DNA from: Trichodesmium sp. MAG_R04
GTDB lineage: Bacteria; Cyanobacteriota; Cyanobacteriia; Cyanobacteriales; Microcoleaceae
Reading direction: 5' to 3'
DNA: 15,987 nt
NCBI GenBank assembly: GCA_023356515.1
Contig: JAKQYG010000037.1
Location: forward strand, 1-15,987
Each line of letters begins with the position of its first letter. Position 1 is the first letter of the stretch. The notes beneath the pieces are model-generated. The model did not search any database and was not told where the DNA came from. It saw nothing but the letters and a program-made list of their open reading frames with translations. The translations under genes and the position numbers were made by a program. Positions 1 through 6,630 of this stretch are shown here, in pieces.

Positions 1-790
1 TATTTTTGAAAGATGAACCACAGTAGGTAGGGAAGAAAGCTAGATCGTTAGTTCCCTTACGTATACAATGTTTGAGAGTATCAATATCTGGCTCTTCTCC
101 TTCTAGATATTTTTCCATTACCTCGTCGTCTTGCTCAATAGCAGTTTCAACCAACATCTCCCGATATTTCTCTACATCATCAGTCATATTTTCTGGAACG
201 TCTTTAATCTCGTACTTAGTTGGATCTCCAGAATCATCCCAAACCCATGCCTTGCGGGTGAGCAGATCCACAACTCCTACAAAATCATTCTCAATACCAA
301 TTGGTAATACCATTACTAATGGGTTGGCCGCGAGTATGTCTTTTACCTGCTTGACAACTTTGTAGAAATCAGCTCCTGTCCTGTCAAGCTTATTTACATA
401 GATAATCCGAGCAACTTTAGAATCATTAGCATAACGCCAGTTAGTTTCAGATTGGGGTTCCACACCACCAGAGCCACAGAATACACCAACACCACCATCG
501 AGAACTTTGAGAGAGCGATATACCTCGATGGTAAAGTCAACGTGGCCAGGGGTATCAATAATATTTAATTGATGCTCTTTCCAGAAGCAGCTTGTAGCAG
601 CGGACTGAATTGTAATGCCCCGCTCTTGCTCCTGTTCCATAAAGTCTGTTGTTGCTGCACCTTCGTGGACCTCACCGATTTTATGGATTTTTCCGGTTAG
701 TTTCAGGATTCTTTCTGTTGTGGTGGTTTTGCCTGCATCAACGTGGGCAAAAATACCAAAGTTGCGATAACGAGTGAGGTCTTTTCCCAT
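1..790 (-). CDS. fusA: Elongation factor G paralogue, N-terminal part (3' end outside window)
   Basis: A translational GTPase that drives ribosomal translocation or a related ribosome step in the cytoplasm. The 263 visible residues contain the G domain and some G' sequence. P-loop AHVDAGKTTTTER is at about residues 15-27, then the switch I/II region with RGIT, DTPGHVDF and the NKLD guanine-specificity motif. Translation starts at ATG 788-790 (MGKDLTRYRNFGIF). The wording IFAHVDAGKTTTTERILKL and FCGSGGVEPQSETNWRYAN is not that of the main cyanobacterial EF-G (IAAHIDAGKTTTTERILFY). It resembles the second EF-G type that many cyanobacteria and some gammaproteobacteria keep beside the main one; this is from memory, not a search. 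The rest of the protein (domains II-V, roughly 420 residues) lies beyond position 1. No rpsL/rpsG/tufA neighbours are seen upstream, which also argues against the str-operon copy. Confident in the family, moderate on the paralogue type. Confidence 0.93.
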   Translation of the reverse strand, partial: MGKDLTRYRNFGIFAHVDAGKTTTTERILKLTGKIHKIGEVHEGAATTDFMEQEQERGITIQSAATSCFWKEHQLNIIDTPGHVDFTIEVYRSLKVLDGGVGVFCGSGGVEPQSETNWRYANDSKVARIIYVNKLDRTGADFYKVVKQVKDILAANPLVMVLPIGIENDFVGVVDLLTRKAWVWDDSGDPTKYEIKDVPENMTDDVEKYREMLVETAIEQDDEVMEKYLEGEEPDIDTLKHCIRKGTNDLAFFPTYCGSSFKN

Positions 791-970
791 ATTTAACTCT
801 CTTGTTAGATATTACAAAATGTAATTTTAGTATTACACACAGATTATTTATTTGACCAAAAAATAAGGTCTCGCCCCTTGTATAAGGGATAAAAAAAATC
901 AACTTCAGTCTTTTAAGCCTCTAGTTTTAAGGGGAGGTACTAATAACTGATAACTGAAATGACCTTGGTA

Positions 971-1055
971 GCCAGGACAGAAATCACTACATAGATTTCT
1001 GCTGGCAGACTGGCCCCTAACTAAGGCTGGATTTCTAAGATATGGTTTGAAATCC
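971..1055. other. Two consecutive hairpins, possible structured leader or small RNA
   Basis: Hairpin 1: GCCAG (971-975), a 2-nt GA bulge and CAGAAATC (978-985) pair with GATTTCTG (994-1001) and CTGGC (1002-1006) across an 8-nt loop, giving 13 pairs. Hairpin 2: GGATTTC (1029-1035) pairs with GAAATCC (1049-1055). The two stems share the GATTTC core. Read on the minus strand they would sit about 180-265 nt upstream of the EF-G start, so a structured 5' leader is possible. On the plus strand hairpin 2 is followed by a T-rich but interrupted run, so a weak terminator is the alternative. No known RNA family was recognised. Confidence 0.35.
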
Positions 1056-1150
1056 TATTTTATTCCTTTAGCTATCATTGCTGATTTTAAAGTCTCTTGA
1101 CCAAAAATTAGCCCATTAATCACTGCCAAGTTACAATTATATCATACTTA

Positions 1151-1186
1151 ATATGTCCTTTCTCATCAAGATGAGAAAGGATATAT
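1151..1186. repeat. Long perfect hairpin / palindromic repeat
   Basis: ATATGTCCTTTCTCAT (1151-1166) pairs with ATGAGAAAGGATATAT (1171-1186) across a CAAG loop: 16 pairs with a single G-U. There is no T-run on either side, so it is not a typical intrinsic terminator. It may be a short interspersed palindromic repeat or an RNA stem; no second copy was seen in this window. Confidence 0.6.
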
Positions 1187-1983
1187 CTTCACATAATTAG
1201 GAAAACAAAAAAGCTATTCAACTTTTAGCTTTTATAGAAACAGGACTTACACAAAAATAATCTAGTGTTTTCAAATGAGATGTAAATCTATATTCAGTTT
1301 TTTTCTAAGAAAAAAAAGTGCTGTTTTCAATACTCTATATCCTTTTTTTTGACACTATTTATGCTTCTTTACCTCCTTTAGCGTTGCTCATTTATCATTC
1401 CTTATTACCTTTTTAATAGCACTCAGTTTTTACATCTGAGATACAAAAAACTATAGATATATCCTATACTAATTAGGGGTAATTAACCTTAATATTAGAG
1501 ATAAATTAAGATAAGCAATGTAGCCTAAATTTATGAAATTGATATTAATTACTTAATAACTGAAGCGTTACCTAAGTATAGTATTCATTAAGGTCAGCTT
1601 ATCTTAACAATCATTGACAAATAGTATCTTTTCTGATAAGACCGGCCTGAAAGGTTTTTACATTAATTTAGTAACGAAAATACATTCCAATTGTTAAGCA
1701 AGAAAACCGATAATATGAAAATTCTATGATGTTTCTAATTCCTTTAAAAGATTGTATTGCAAGCATATCATAAAAATATTGATTTGTCAAGAAAATTTTA
1801 GATGAGCTTGCACTGTAGTATTAATGAATCCGAATTAGTGTTAAACACTATATATAGACTTTAAGGGCAAAAAAGCCGACTTTTGTAGTAAGATTTAGTT
1901 CTGACTTAATTAACAAAACTTTTATCCCGCAACAAAATCAATAGCTGACGGTTGAATGCTTACCTTAAAACTCTATTATATTT

Positions 1984-2418
1984 ATGGAAATCACAAATTT
2001 TCTGACTTGGTTTATATGTATTGGATTGATAGCTAGTGTTGGTATTGGTACAATGATATATGCTTATCGTGGACAAGGAACTATTTCTGTCCTGTTTACA
2101 CAACCAATATCAATATCATTAGAAGCAGAAGCAGCAGTAAATTTTCAACAAGGATGTGAAGCTTTTCAAGTAGGAAATTATCAACAAGCTATAAAAAAGT
2201 TTACTGAAGTTATACAAAATAATTCTAATATTGTTCAAGCTTATCATAATCGAGGTTTGGCTTTTGCTAATCTACGTCAAGATGATGAAAGTGTAGCAAA
2301 TTTATTACAGGCAGCAGAATTATATCTCCAAGAGGGAAATCAACCAGCGATCGCTATTGTCAAAAAAAATTTAGAGTTATTGAAAGCAAGAAAAGACTCT
2401 AAGAAAACTGTTACTTAA
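1984..2418 (+). CDS. Small membrane-anchored TPR protein
   Basis: 144 residues. An N-terminal hydrophobic segment (about residues 5-27) is likely an uncleaved membrane anchor. A TPR-type region follows: residues about 48-80 (NFQQGCEAFQVGNYQQAIKKF) and 82-114 (QAYHNRGLAFANLRQ) fit the two-helix TPR pattern with small residues at the packing positions. The tail is basic (KARKDSKKTVT). TPRs bind partner proteins; the partner here is unknown. The start is the ATG at 1984; no Shine-Dalgarno sequence precedes it, which is common in cyanobacteria. A HIP1 octamer lies inside the gene at 2347-2354. The following reading frame starts 34 bp downstream on the same strand, so the two may have formed a transcription unit before the second decayed. 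Small anchored TPR proteins of this layout are frequent in cyanobacteria and mostly uncharacterised. Confidence 0.82.
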   Translation: MEITNFLTWFICIGLIASVGIGTMIYAYRGQGTISVLFTQPISISLEAEAAVNFQQGCEAFQVGNYQQAIKKFTEVIQNNSNIVQAYHNRGLAFANLRQDDESVANLLQAAELYLQEGNQPAIAIVKKNLELLKARKDSKKTVT

Positions 2419-2441
2419 TTGGTTAGATGTGATTATATTTT

Positions 2442-2447
2442 AGGAGG
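2442..2447 (+). promoter_or_regulatory. Strong Shine-Dalgarno of the GHR pseudogene
   Basis: AGGAGG with 5 nt to the ATG at 2453. It is the clearest ribosome-binding site in the window; most other starts here have none. It confirms the original start of the decayed reductase gene. Confidence 0.8.
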
Positions 2448-2452
2448 TAACT

Positions 2453-2720
2453 ATGGGTAATGGTATTTTAATTGATGGTAATTTCGTTTCTGAAAGGGAA
2501 CAAGAAGATACTCAAGGCAGATTTATTCGTTCTCAGACAACTTTTCATAATCAAATTACAGCAGATGGTTCTAGTGACTTTAAGGCAGAAGCAGGACGTT
2601 ATCATCTATACATTTCTTGGGCTTGTCCTTGGGCACATCGAAACTGCTATTATGGGAAAACTTAAGGGGTTATGAAGATGCTATTGCTTTGTCAGTGAGG
2701 GGTTGGATTTTTGTCCTCTA
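2453..2720 (+). pseudogene. Glutathionyl-hydroquinone reductase (ECM4/YqjG-type GST) fragment, frameshifted
   Basis: The intact family reduces glutathionyl-hydroquinones in the cytosol through an N-terminal thioredoxin-like domain with a catalytic Cys in CPWAHR and has over 300 residues. Here the ATG at 2453 opens a good match (MGNGILIDGNFVSE, then FKAEAGRYHLYISWACPWAHR at about residues 44-63), but the frame ends after 70 residues. Just past the CPWAHR motif the match continues in another frame (AIMGKLKGL, to 2675), then a third (EDAIALSV...GWIF, about 2676-2715), and stops. So there are at least two frameshifts, and the C-terminal GST helical domain is missing. A strong Shine-Dalgarno AGGAGG at 2442-2447, 5 nt before the ATG, survives, so a 70-residue peptide could still be made. 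The decay may be linked to the repeat elements inserted just downstream. Confidence 0.85.
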
Positions 2721-2959
2721 TCTTTCTCATTATATCAGGTTTTGACTTCTATTCACCTCAGAGAAAAAATTTCCGTAGTGGAGCGACACATATTCATACC
2801 TGATCCACTTATGATGCATCACGTTTTTTTAACTCCTCTCTAACAATTCTGCTGAGAGCCTTCTGCCTTATATTTATAAATATTGGTTGGTGTCGAAACC
2901 GGATTTAGTATTAACGATGCATTACAGTAGATTCTCTTGAGTTAAGAAATTTTCAGGAC

Positions 2960-3287
2960 TTAGGGTTGGCTGATTAATTATCAAAGCATTGACATATAAA
3001 GGCTTTAGTCTTATTTGGTTAGCAAAAAGCACCAGCTTTTCAGTGGTAAAAGGCTGAAAAAGTTAGGATTTCGGGCACTACCATGGCAGAAAAATCAAGG
3101 GACAAATATATCCGACTACCTCATCGATACATTCTCTGTTCTTCTGTAGGGACGTTGCATAACAAAAATGCGTTTTCCTGACGGAATGCTGCGCAAACAT
3201 GTCCCGTAGCGTTAGCGGAGCTTTGCGTTAGCAAAACGTCCCTACCTACTCCCCTGTTCCTTAAAAGACTTTTTCAGCAAACCCTAC
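2960..3287. mobile_element. MITE-like element, copy A
   Basis: About 328 bp. The left end reads TTAGGGTTGGCTGATTAAT. The right end, read inward on the opposite strand, is GTAGGGTTTGCTGAAAAAGT. These resemble the ends of the IS remnant at 8046-8886 (TTAGGGCTTGCTGAATAAAT and TTAGGGCTTACTGAAAAAGT). The inner left part (about 2969-3107) is clearly homologous, in reverse orientation, to 12220-12080 (copy B). Shared blocks include GCTGATTAATT, TCAAAGCATT, ACATATAAA/AGATATAAA, CTTATTTG, ACCAGCTTTTCA and TTAGGATTT. There is no coding capacity, so a non-autonomous element is inferred. Confidence 0.6.
3147..3245. repeat. GTAGGGACGTT palindromic element nested in copy A
   Basis: Bounded by GTAGGGACGTTGC on the left and its complement AACGTCCCTAC on the right, about 99 bp. 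Inside are GTAGCGTTAGCGGAGC-type sequences of the kind scattered through many cyanobacterial genomes. Its presence accounts for much of the length difference between copies A and B. Confidence 0.55.
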
Positions 3288-3361
3288 TTAATGACTTGAA
3301 ATAGCCCATTGAGAACCCTTAAATTCCTAAATTTTCAGCTAGCTCAAGCCTCCTCCACTGC

Positions 3362-3388
3362 TGTAGGGACTTTCATGCAACGTCCCTA
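3362..3388. repeat. Short GTAGGGAC...GTCCCTAC palindrome
   Basis: GTAGGGAC (3362-3369) and GTCCCTAC (3381-3388) flank 11 nt that are themselves nearly palindromic around CATG. It looks like the two ends of the 3147-3245 element with the middle deleted. It begins 5 bp past the stop codon of the solute-binding protein gene, so it could act as a 3' stem for that mRNA, though no T-run follows. Confidence 0.6.
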
Positions 3389-3392
3389 CTCC

Positions 3393-4253
3393 CTATTCCT
3401 GAGTACAAGCATCATAAAGTCTTTGACTATTCTCACTCAAATCACCCAACCATTTTTTTCTAATTCTTTGAGCTTTTTTATCATTAGCAAGAAAATCATT
3501 AATATACCTTTCCCAACGAGAATTATCTTTCCCTCCAGGAAGTATAAAACCATAACCCGCACAAAAAGGACGACCATTTTTCTGATTTATAGTAATCAAA
3601 GTATAATCATTTTCCCTATCCAGATTCATTATATACACTGAACCTAACAAAAGAGTTCCATCACTGGCAAAACCACTAACTTCACCATCCACCAAAGCTT
3701 TAACACCTTGTTCTCTGCTTAAATATTTATTATCAATTTTTCCCTCAGGATAAGCACTCTGTAGATCCCTTTCATTAGTAGTATTCTTAACTACACCAAC
3801 TATTCCATTGCCAGCATTTACATCTTCTTCTTGCCTACCTTTTTTAGCTAAAATTTGTGTTGCTGTAATAAAAAAAGGTTCAGAAAAATAAACACCATGT
3901 TTTGCTTCACGTTCAGCACTAATAGTATTAGGACCACATTCTAAATCTACCATACCACTTGTTACCATATCCCAACGACTTTGGGTAGTTGATGTAATTA
4001 ACTTTACCATGATCGGGTTAATTGTATTGCCACTGAGACGTTCAGCTAAAGCATAAGCAATATCTATACAGTATCCCGTCCATTCTCCATCATTTCTAAA
4101 GCCAAACCAAGGGGAATCTCCTCTAACTCCTACCTTGATCAACTCTCTTCTCATGATTGTTTGTTCTATTTGTGCATGACTAATTTTTTGAGGAAAAATA
4201 GCTGCCAGGAATGCTAGGGATGAAACAATAATAATTTTTAGTTTCTTGTTCAT
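3393..4253 (-). CDS. Periplasmic solute-binding protein, family 3 (amino-acid type)
   Basis: A periplasmic binding protein of the type that feeds ABC amino-acid importers. With the ATG at 4251-4253 it has 286 residues: basic start MNKKLK, hydrophobic stretch IIIVSSLAFLAAIF, and a likely signal-peptidase site after SHA. Family-3 features follow: KVGVRGDSPWFGF near the mature N-terminus, GYCIDIAYALAERL, SGMVDLECGPNTIS and FSEPFF, and a closing helix ending RKKWLG. An in-frame TTG at 4266-4268 gives five more residues and would start 2 bp after the porin stop. I prefer the ATG because it gives a normal signal peptide; neither start has a good Shine-Dalgarno. Position directly behind the porin on the same strand suggests co-transcription and a joint role in nutrient entry. 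No permease or ATPase gene is nearby, so it would have to work with a transporter coded elsewhere. The ligand cannot be told from sequence. Confidence 0.88.
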   Translation of the reverse strand: MNKKLKIIIVSSLAFLAAIFPQKISHAQIEQTIMRRELIKVGVRGDSPWFGFRNDGEWTGYCIDIAYALAERLSGNTINPIMVKLITSTTQSRWDMVTSGMVDLECGPNTISAEREAKHGVYFSEPFFITATQILAKKGRQEEDVNAGNGIVGVVKNTTNERDLQSAYPEGKIDNKYLSREQGVKALVDGEVSGFASDGTLLLGSVYIMNLDRENDYTLITINQKNGRPFCAGYGFILPGGKDNSRWERYINDFLANDKKAQRIRKKWLGDLSENSQRLYDACTQE

Positions 4254-4270
4254 AATTCTTAGTTTCAAGG

Positions 4271-6016
4271 TTAGAATCTTAAAGTGCTTCTAGTCACAAA
4301 AACCCATATGGGGTCATTTCGATCATCATGTTCCGGCTTTGTCTCAACAAAAAAGCCAGACGTTATATCTATATTATTAGAAATTCGATAACTGTAGAAA
4401 ATTTGAAATTGTAAAGAAGTATCTGGATCATTGTCACCATTCTCAATATTAGTCACTTTTGGCTGTTGACCAACCGAAAAGCCTAACATTCCATTTTCAA
4501 ACAGCAAGTCATTTATAGCTACCGTCACTGCCCAATGCCAAATATCTACTTCATTTCCTTGGCGGTCGCCTGATTTAGCTTCAGCATTACTATAACTAAC
4601 CCAACCAGAAATAGTAAACGGTGCCCAACGATAGCTAGTTTGAAATCCAAAATGGTTTGCTGAAGTTGCCACACTGCCAAAAGGTTTTTGAGCATTCTTA
4701 CTCCCTGTAAAACCTGCTACATTAACAGAATCTGCTGTATAATATGCTTTGACATAAGCAAAAGAAAAATCTAAATTCATTGTTGGTGAGACTGTTAACT
4801 GAGCATAAGTGCCATTAGTACCATTAAAAAGTCCACCACCTTCTCTCGAGTTGTTAACTCCTTTTGCTAAATAAGCTACATCTAACCTAAAATTATTATT
4901 AATATAATAAGTATAACCCAAACCAGCACCCCCTACATTCAAGTAGATAGTGGGATTGAAAGTAGGAAATAAGGCAAGAGTTCCTGTAGCACCACTAATT
5001 AGTTTGGGGTTAAGTGAAGGAGCTATAAACCCGAAGTTAAGTCCAGCAGCTCCTACATAAACACTCATTTCATTGTTTAGGTGAAAACTATAGTGTACTT
5101 GATTGAGTTTCACTGTGTCATTAGTTTCAGATCCATTAGCTAACTGGAGCATGTCAGTACTTGTCTTTACCCCAGGTAGGTCTCCTAATCTTAAACTAGT
5201 TCTGAGAAGATCTCTACCTGTAAAACTGGTATCAAAGCTCAACCTTAAGCTATTGCCAAAGCCTATTTGCCTATCGTCGGTGCTCACAGTTCCACCATCT
5301 TCACCATCGCTACTAAAGGCATCATATAGAGCCATGACTACTGTCCCTTTCAGCAAAGTTGTGGTAGAAAACTGATTAGCTTCCAGAATGTCTGTCCGAG
5401 TTTCCAGAACATTGAGGCGAGACTTAACATCAGCTATTTCGATAGCAAAATCTTTTTGTAATCGTTGGCTTTTTGCTAAGTCTTCTTGGGAAATATAACC
5501 TTCATCAAATTCTTCAATCAGACTTTGAATAACTTGTAAACATTCGTTAAGACTTGCTGCAAACTCGTAACGACTGATTGCTCTGTTGCCACCAAATGTA
5601 GCATATGGGGAGGCTAATAAACAACCATAACGTTCTGCTAATCCTTGAAGGGCACTGTAGGCCCAATCTGTAAGTAGGACATCACTAAGTTGATTAACAG
5701 AGTTAACTCTTTCTAAAGGAAAAGATATTTCTGAAGGTTGGTTGAGTTGATTATATTCGTCTATTTGACCTAAAATATCGTCATTTACCTCTTTAACTAT
5801 GGCTGTGCTTTTTTGTTTCGAGTTGTGAACTGGTTGAGGTTTTAATGGAGTTTGGTTGAGGGGGTTGTACTCCTGTATTTTTTCTAAAACCTGGGTAGTT
5901 TGGTCAATATCTTGACTTGATGCCTGTTTTTCGGCTTTAGTGCTAGAAGCAATAGATAAAACTAATCCCATTCCAAGAAGGACTGGAAAAACTACAACAT
6001 AGACTTTATGTCCCAT
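4271..6016 (-). CDS. Cyanobacterial outer-membrane porin (SLH domain + OprB barrel; 'iron uptake porin' type)
   Basis: 581 residues. An N-terminal signal peptide (about 1-28, ending SSTKA) is followed by a low-complexity linker holding a repeated motif: IQEYNPLNQ (47-55) and IDEYNQLNQ (85-93). Next comes an S-layer homology domain (about 106-160, LSDVLLTDWAYSALQGLAERYG...ISRYEFAASLN in pieces), which in this family binds the peptidoglycan-linked polymer. A coiled coil follows (about 160-215), then an OprB-type beta-barrel (about 217-581) ending in the C-terminal phenylalanine (STLRF) used for outer-membrane insertion. Length and order match the SomA/SomB family. Members carry inorganic ions and small solutes; 'iron uptake' is a family name and is not shown here. 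The start is ATG 6014-6016 with no clear Shine-Dalgarno. It is first in a two-gene unit with the solute-binding protein. Confidence 0.93.
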   Translation of the reverse strand: MGHKVYVVVFPVLLGMGLVLSIASSTKAEKQASSQDIDQTTQVLEKIQEYNPLNQTPLKPQPVHNSKQKSTAIVKEVNDDILGQIDEYNQLNQPSEISFPLERVNSVNQLSDVLLTDWAYSALQGLAERYGCLLASPYATFGGNRAISRYEFAASLNECLQVIQSLIEEFDEGYISQEDLAKSQRLQKDFAIEIADVKSRLNVLETRTDILEANQFSTTTLLKGTVVMALYDAFSSDGEDGGTVSTDDRQIGFGNSLRLSFDTSFTGRDLLRTSLRLGDLPGVKTSTDMLQLANGSETNDTVKLNQVHYSFHLNNEMSVYVGAAGLNFGFIAPSLNPKLISGATGTLALFPTFNPTIYLNVGGAGLGYTYYINNNFRLDVAYLAKGVNNSREGGGLFNGTNGTYAQLTVSPTMNLDFSFAYVKAYYTADSVNVAGFTGSKNAQKPFGSVATSANHFGFQTSYRWAPFTISGWVSYSNAEAKSGDRQGNEVDIWHWAVTVAINDLLFENGMLGFSVGQQPKVTNIENGDNDPDTSLQFQIFYSYRISNNIDITSGFFVETKPEHDDRNDPIWVFVTRSTLRF

Positions 6017-6243
6017 ATTTTTAAGCTAATAATTTTATTTATACTAAAAAGATGATTATGATTTTAATACATAAATGATACTTTTTAAGCTTTATAATTG
6101 ATCACATAGATAATATTATGATGTGGGGATGATAGATCCCTTAACTCTTCTTCACAACTCCTAAATGAAAGTTTCCCTCCTCATATGGCTCCTGATCATA
6201 GAGATTAGTTTAAGTTTTTGCCGTCATCAATACTAAATATAAA

Positions 6244-6511
6244 CTACATTCCGTACGACAAAATATAGCATAAGAATAATAATAGGACTTACCTATGAAC
6301 GCTATTGCTAGGGTGTGTTTCGCTTTGCAACAGGAAAAGCACACTTCGTAACCCACCAAGGATCTATATATAGTACCTTTGCGTAAGTCCTGAATAAGTC
6401 AAAACTCAGAACAAAATTACAGTGGTCAATAGGAGTTGATAGTATAAATATTTAAGCAACCTACGAATTTTATACTAATTTTTATCTGACAAATTGAAGT
6501 GCGGAATGTAG
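6244..6511. repeat. CTACATTCCG inverted repeat enclosing the small element
   Basis: CTACATTCCGTAC (from 6244) and its inverted partner GTGCGGAATGTAG (ending 6511) match at 12 of 13 positions (the T after the shared CTACATTCCG core differs). The GGACTTAC element at 6283-6391 lies between them. This may be an older element into which the smaller one inserted, or the two may be a chance pairing of interspersed repeats. Confidence 0.35.
6283..6391. mobile_element. Small MITE-like element with GGACTTAC ends
   Basis: Left end AGGACTTAC (6284-6292) and right end GTAAGTCCT (6383-6391), 9 bp perfect. The right side extends to GCGTAAGTCCT, the form I associate with cyanobacterial MITEs. The interior is about 90 bp, with no ORF. 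A single end-like motif (GGACTTACAC) also occurs near 1243. Confidence 0.6.
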
Positions 6512-6607
6512 GATACCACCCTGACTGGGAGCTTGATTTTGGCTATTGTCAGCCGTTTCAATTTGGAATAACTGACACATTCGGGAAGCTTGATAAGATT
6601 AATTGTC

Positions 6608-6630
6608 AACTAAATTATTAATCTAGTTGG
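6608..6630. other. Palindrome over the stop codon of the protease gene
   Basis: CAACTA (6608-6613) and TAGTTG (6625-6630) frame a further short self-complementary stretch, giving a near-perfect palindrome that covers the protease stop codon. There is no T-run, so terminator function is doubtful. Confidence 0.3.

Larger units (their letters stand above)
791..1983. other. Long non-coding spacer with several inverted repeats
   Basis: About 1.2 kb between the EF-G paralogue (reading left) and the TPR gene (reading right). I see no convincing ORF and no tRNA. It contains a pair of hairpins at 971-1055, a long perfect hairpin at 1151-1186, a lone copy of the GGACTTAC motif at about 1243 (the same motif ends the small element at 6283-6391), and widely spaced inverted repeats at 1506-1516/1597-1607. 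Both flanking promoters must lie here, but I could not assign either with confidence. A TAACTGA heptamer occurs twice in tandem at 944-957. Confidence 0.7.
2721..3392. other. Repeat-rich spacer after the pseudogene
   Basis: No gene is supported. From 2721 to about 2959 I see nothing recognisable. The rest is a small inverted-repeat element (2960-3287) with a second palindromic repeat nested in it (3147-3245), and a related short palindrome at 3362-3388 against the stop codon of the solute-binding protein gene. Confidence 0.7.
6017..6622. other. Spacer between porin and protease genes, with nested inverted-repeat elements
   Basis: About 600 bp with no supported gene. The porin promoter must be in the first part; I looked for a Fur box and found only loose matches. 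The middle and right hold inverted-repeat elements (6244-6511 and, nested, 6283-6391). Confidence 0.6.

Noticed and set aside
72..365. Plus-strand frame of 97 codons
   Set aside because: Antisense to the EF-G coding sequence, which has clear GTPase motifs on the minus strand; the product is serine-rich with no features.
870..900. Terminator-like CCCTT/AAGGG stem next to a run of eight A
   Set aside because: The T-run on the minus strand comes before the stem and not after it, and on the plus strand the run is A, so it fits neither direction.
3309..3641. Plus-strand 110-codon frame
   Set aside because: Antisense to the C-terminal part of the solute-binding protein and running through the palindrome; no domain.
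6017..6130. Fur-box-like ATAATCAT sequences upstream of the porin
   Set aside because: Only loose partial matches in very AT-rich DNA; not enough to claim a regulator site.
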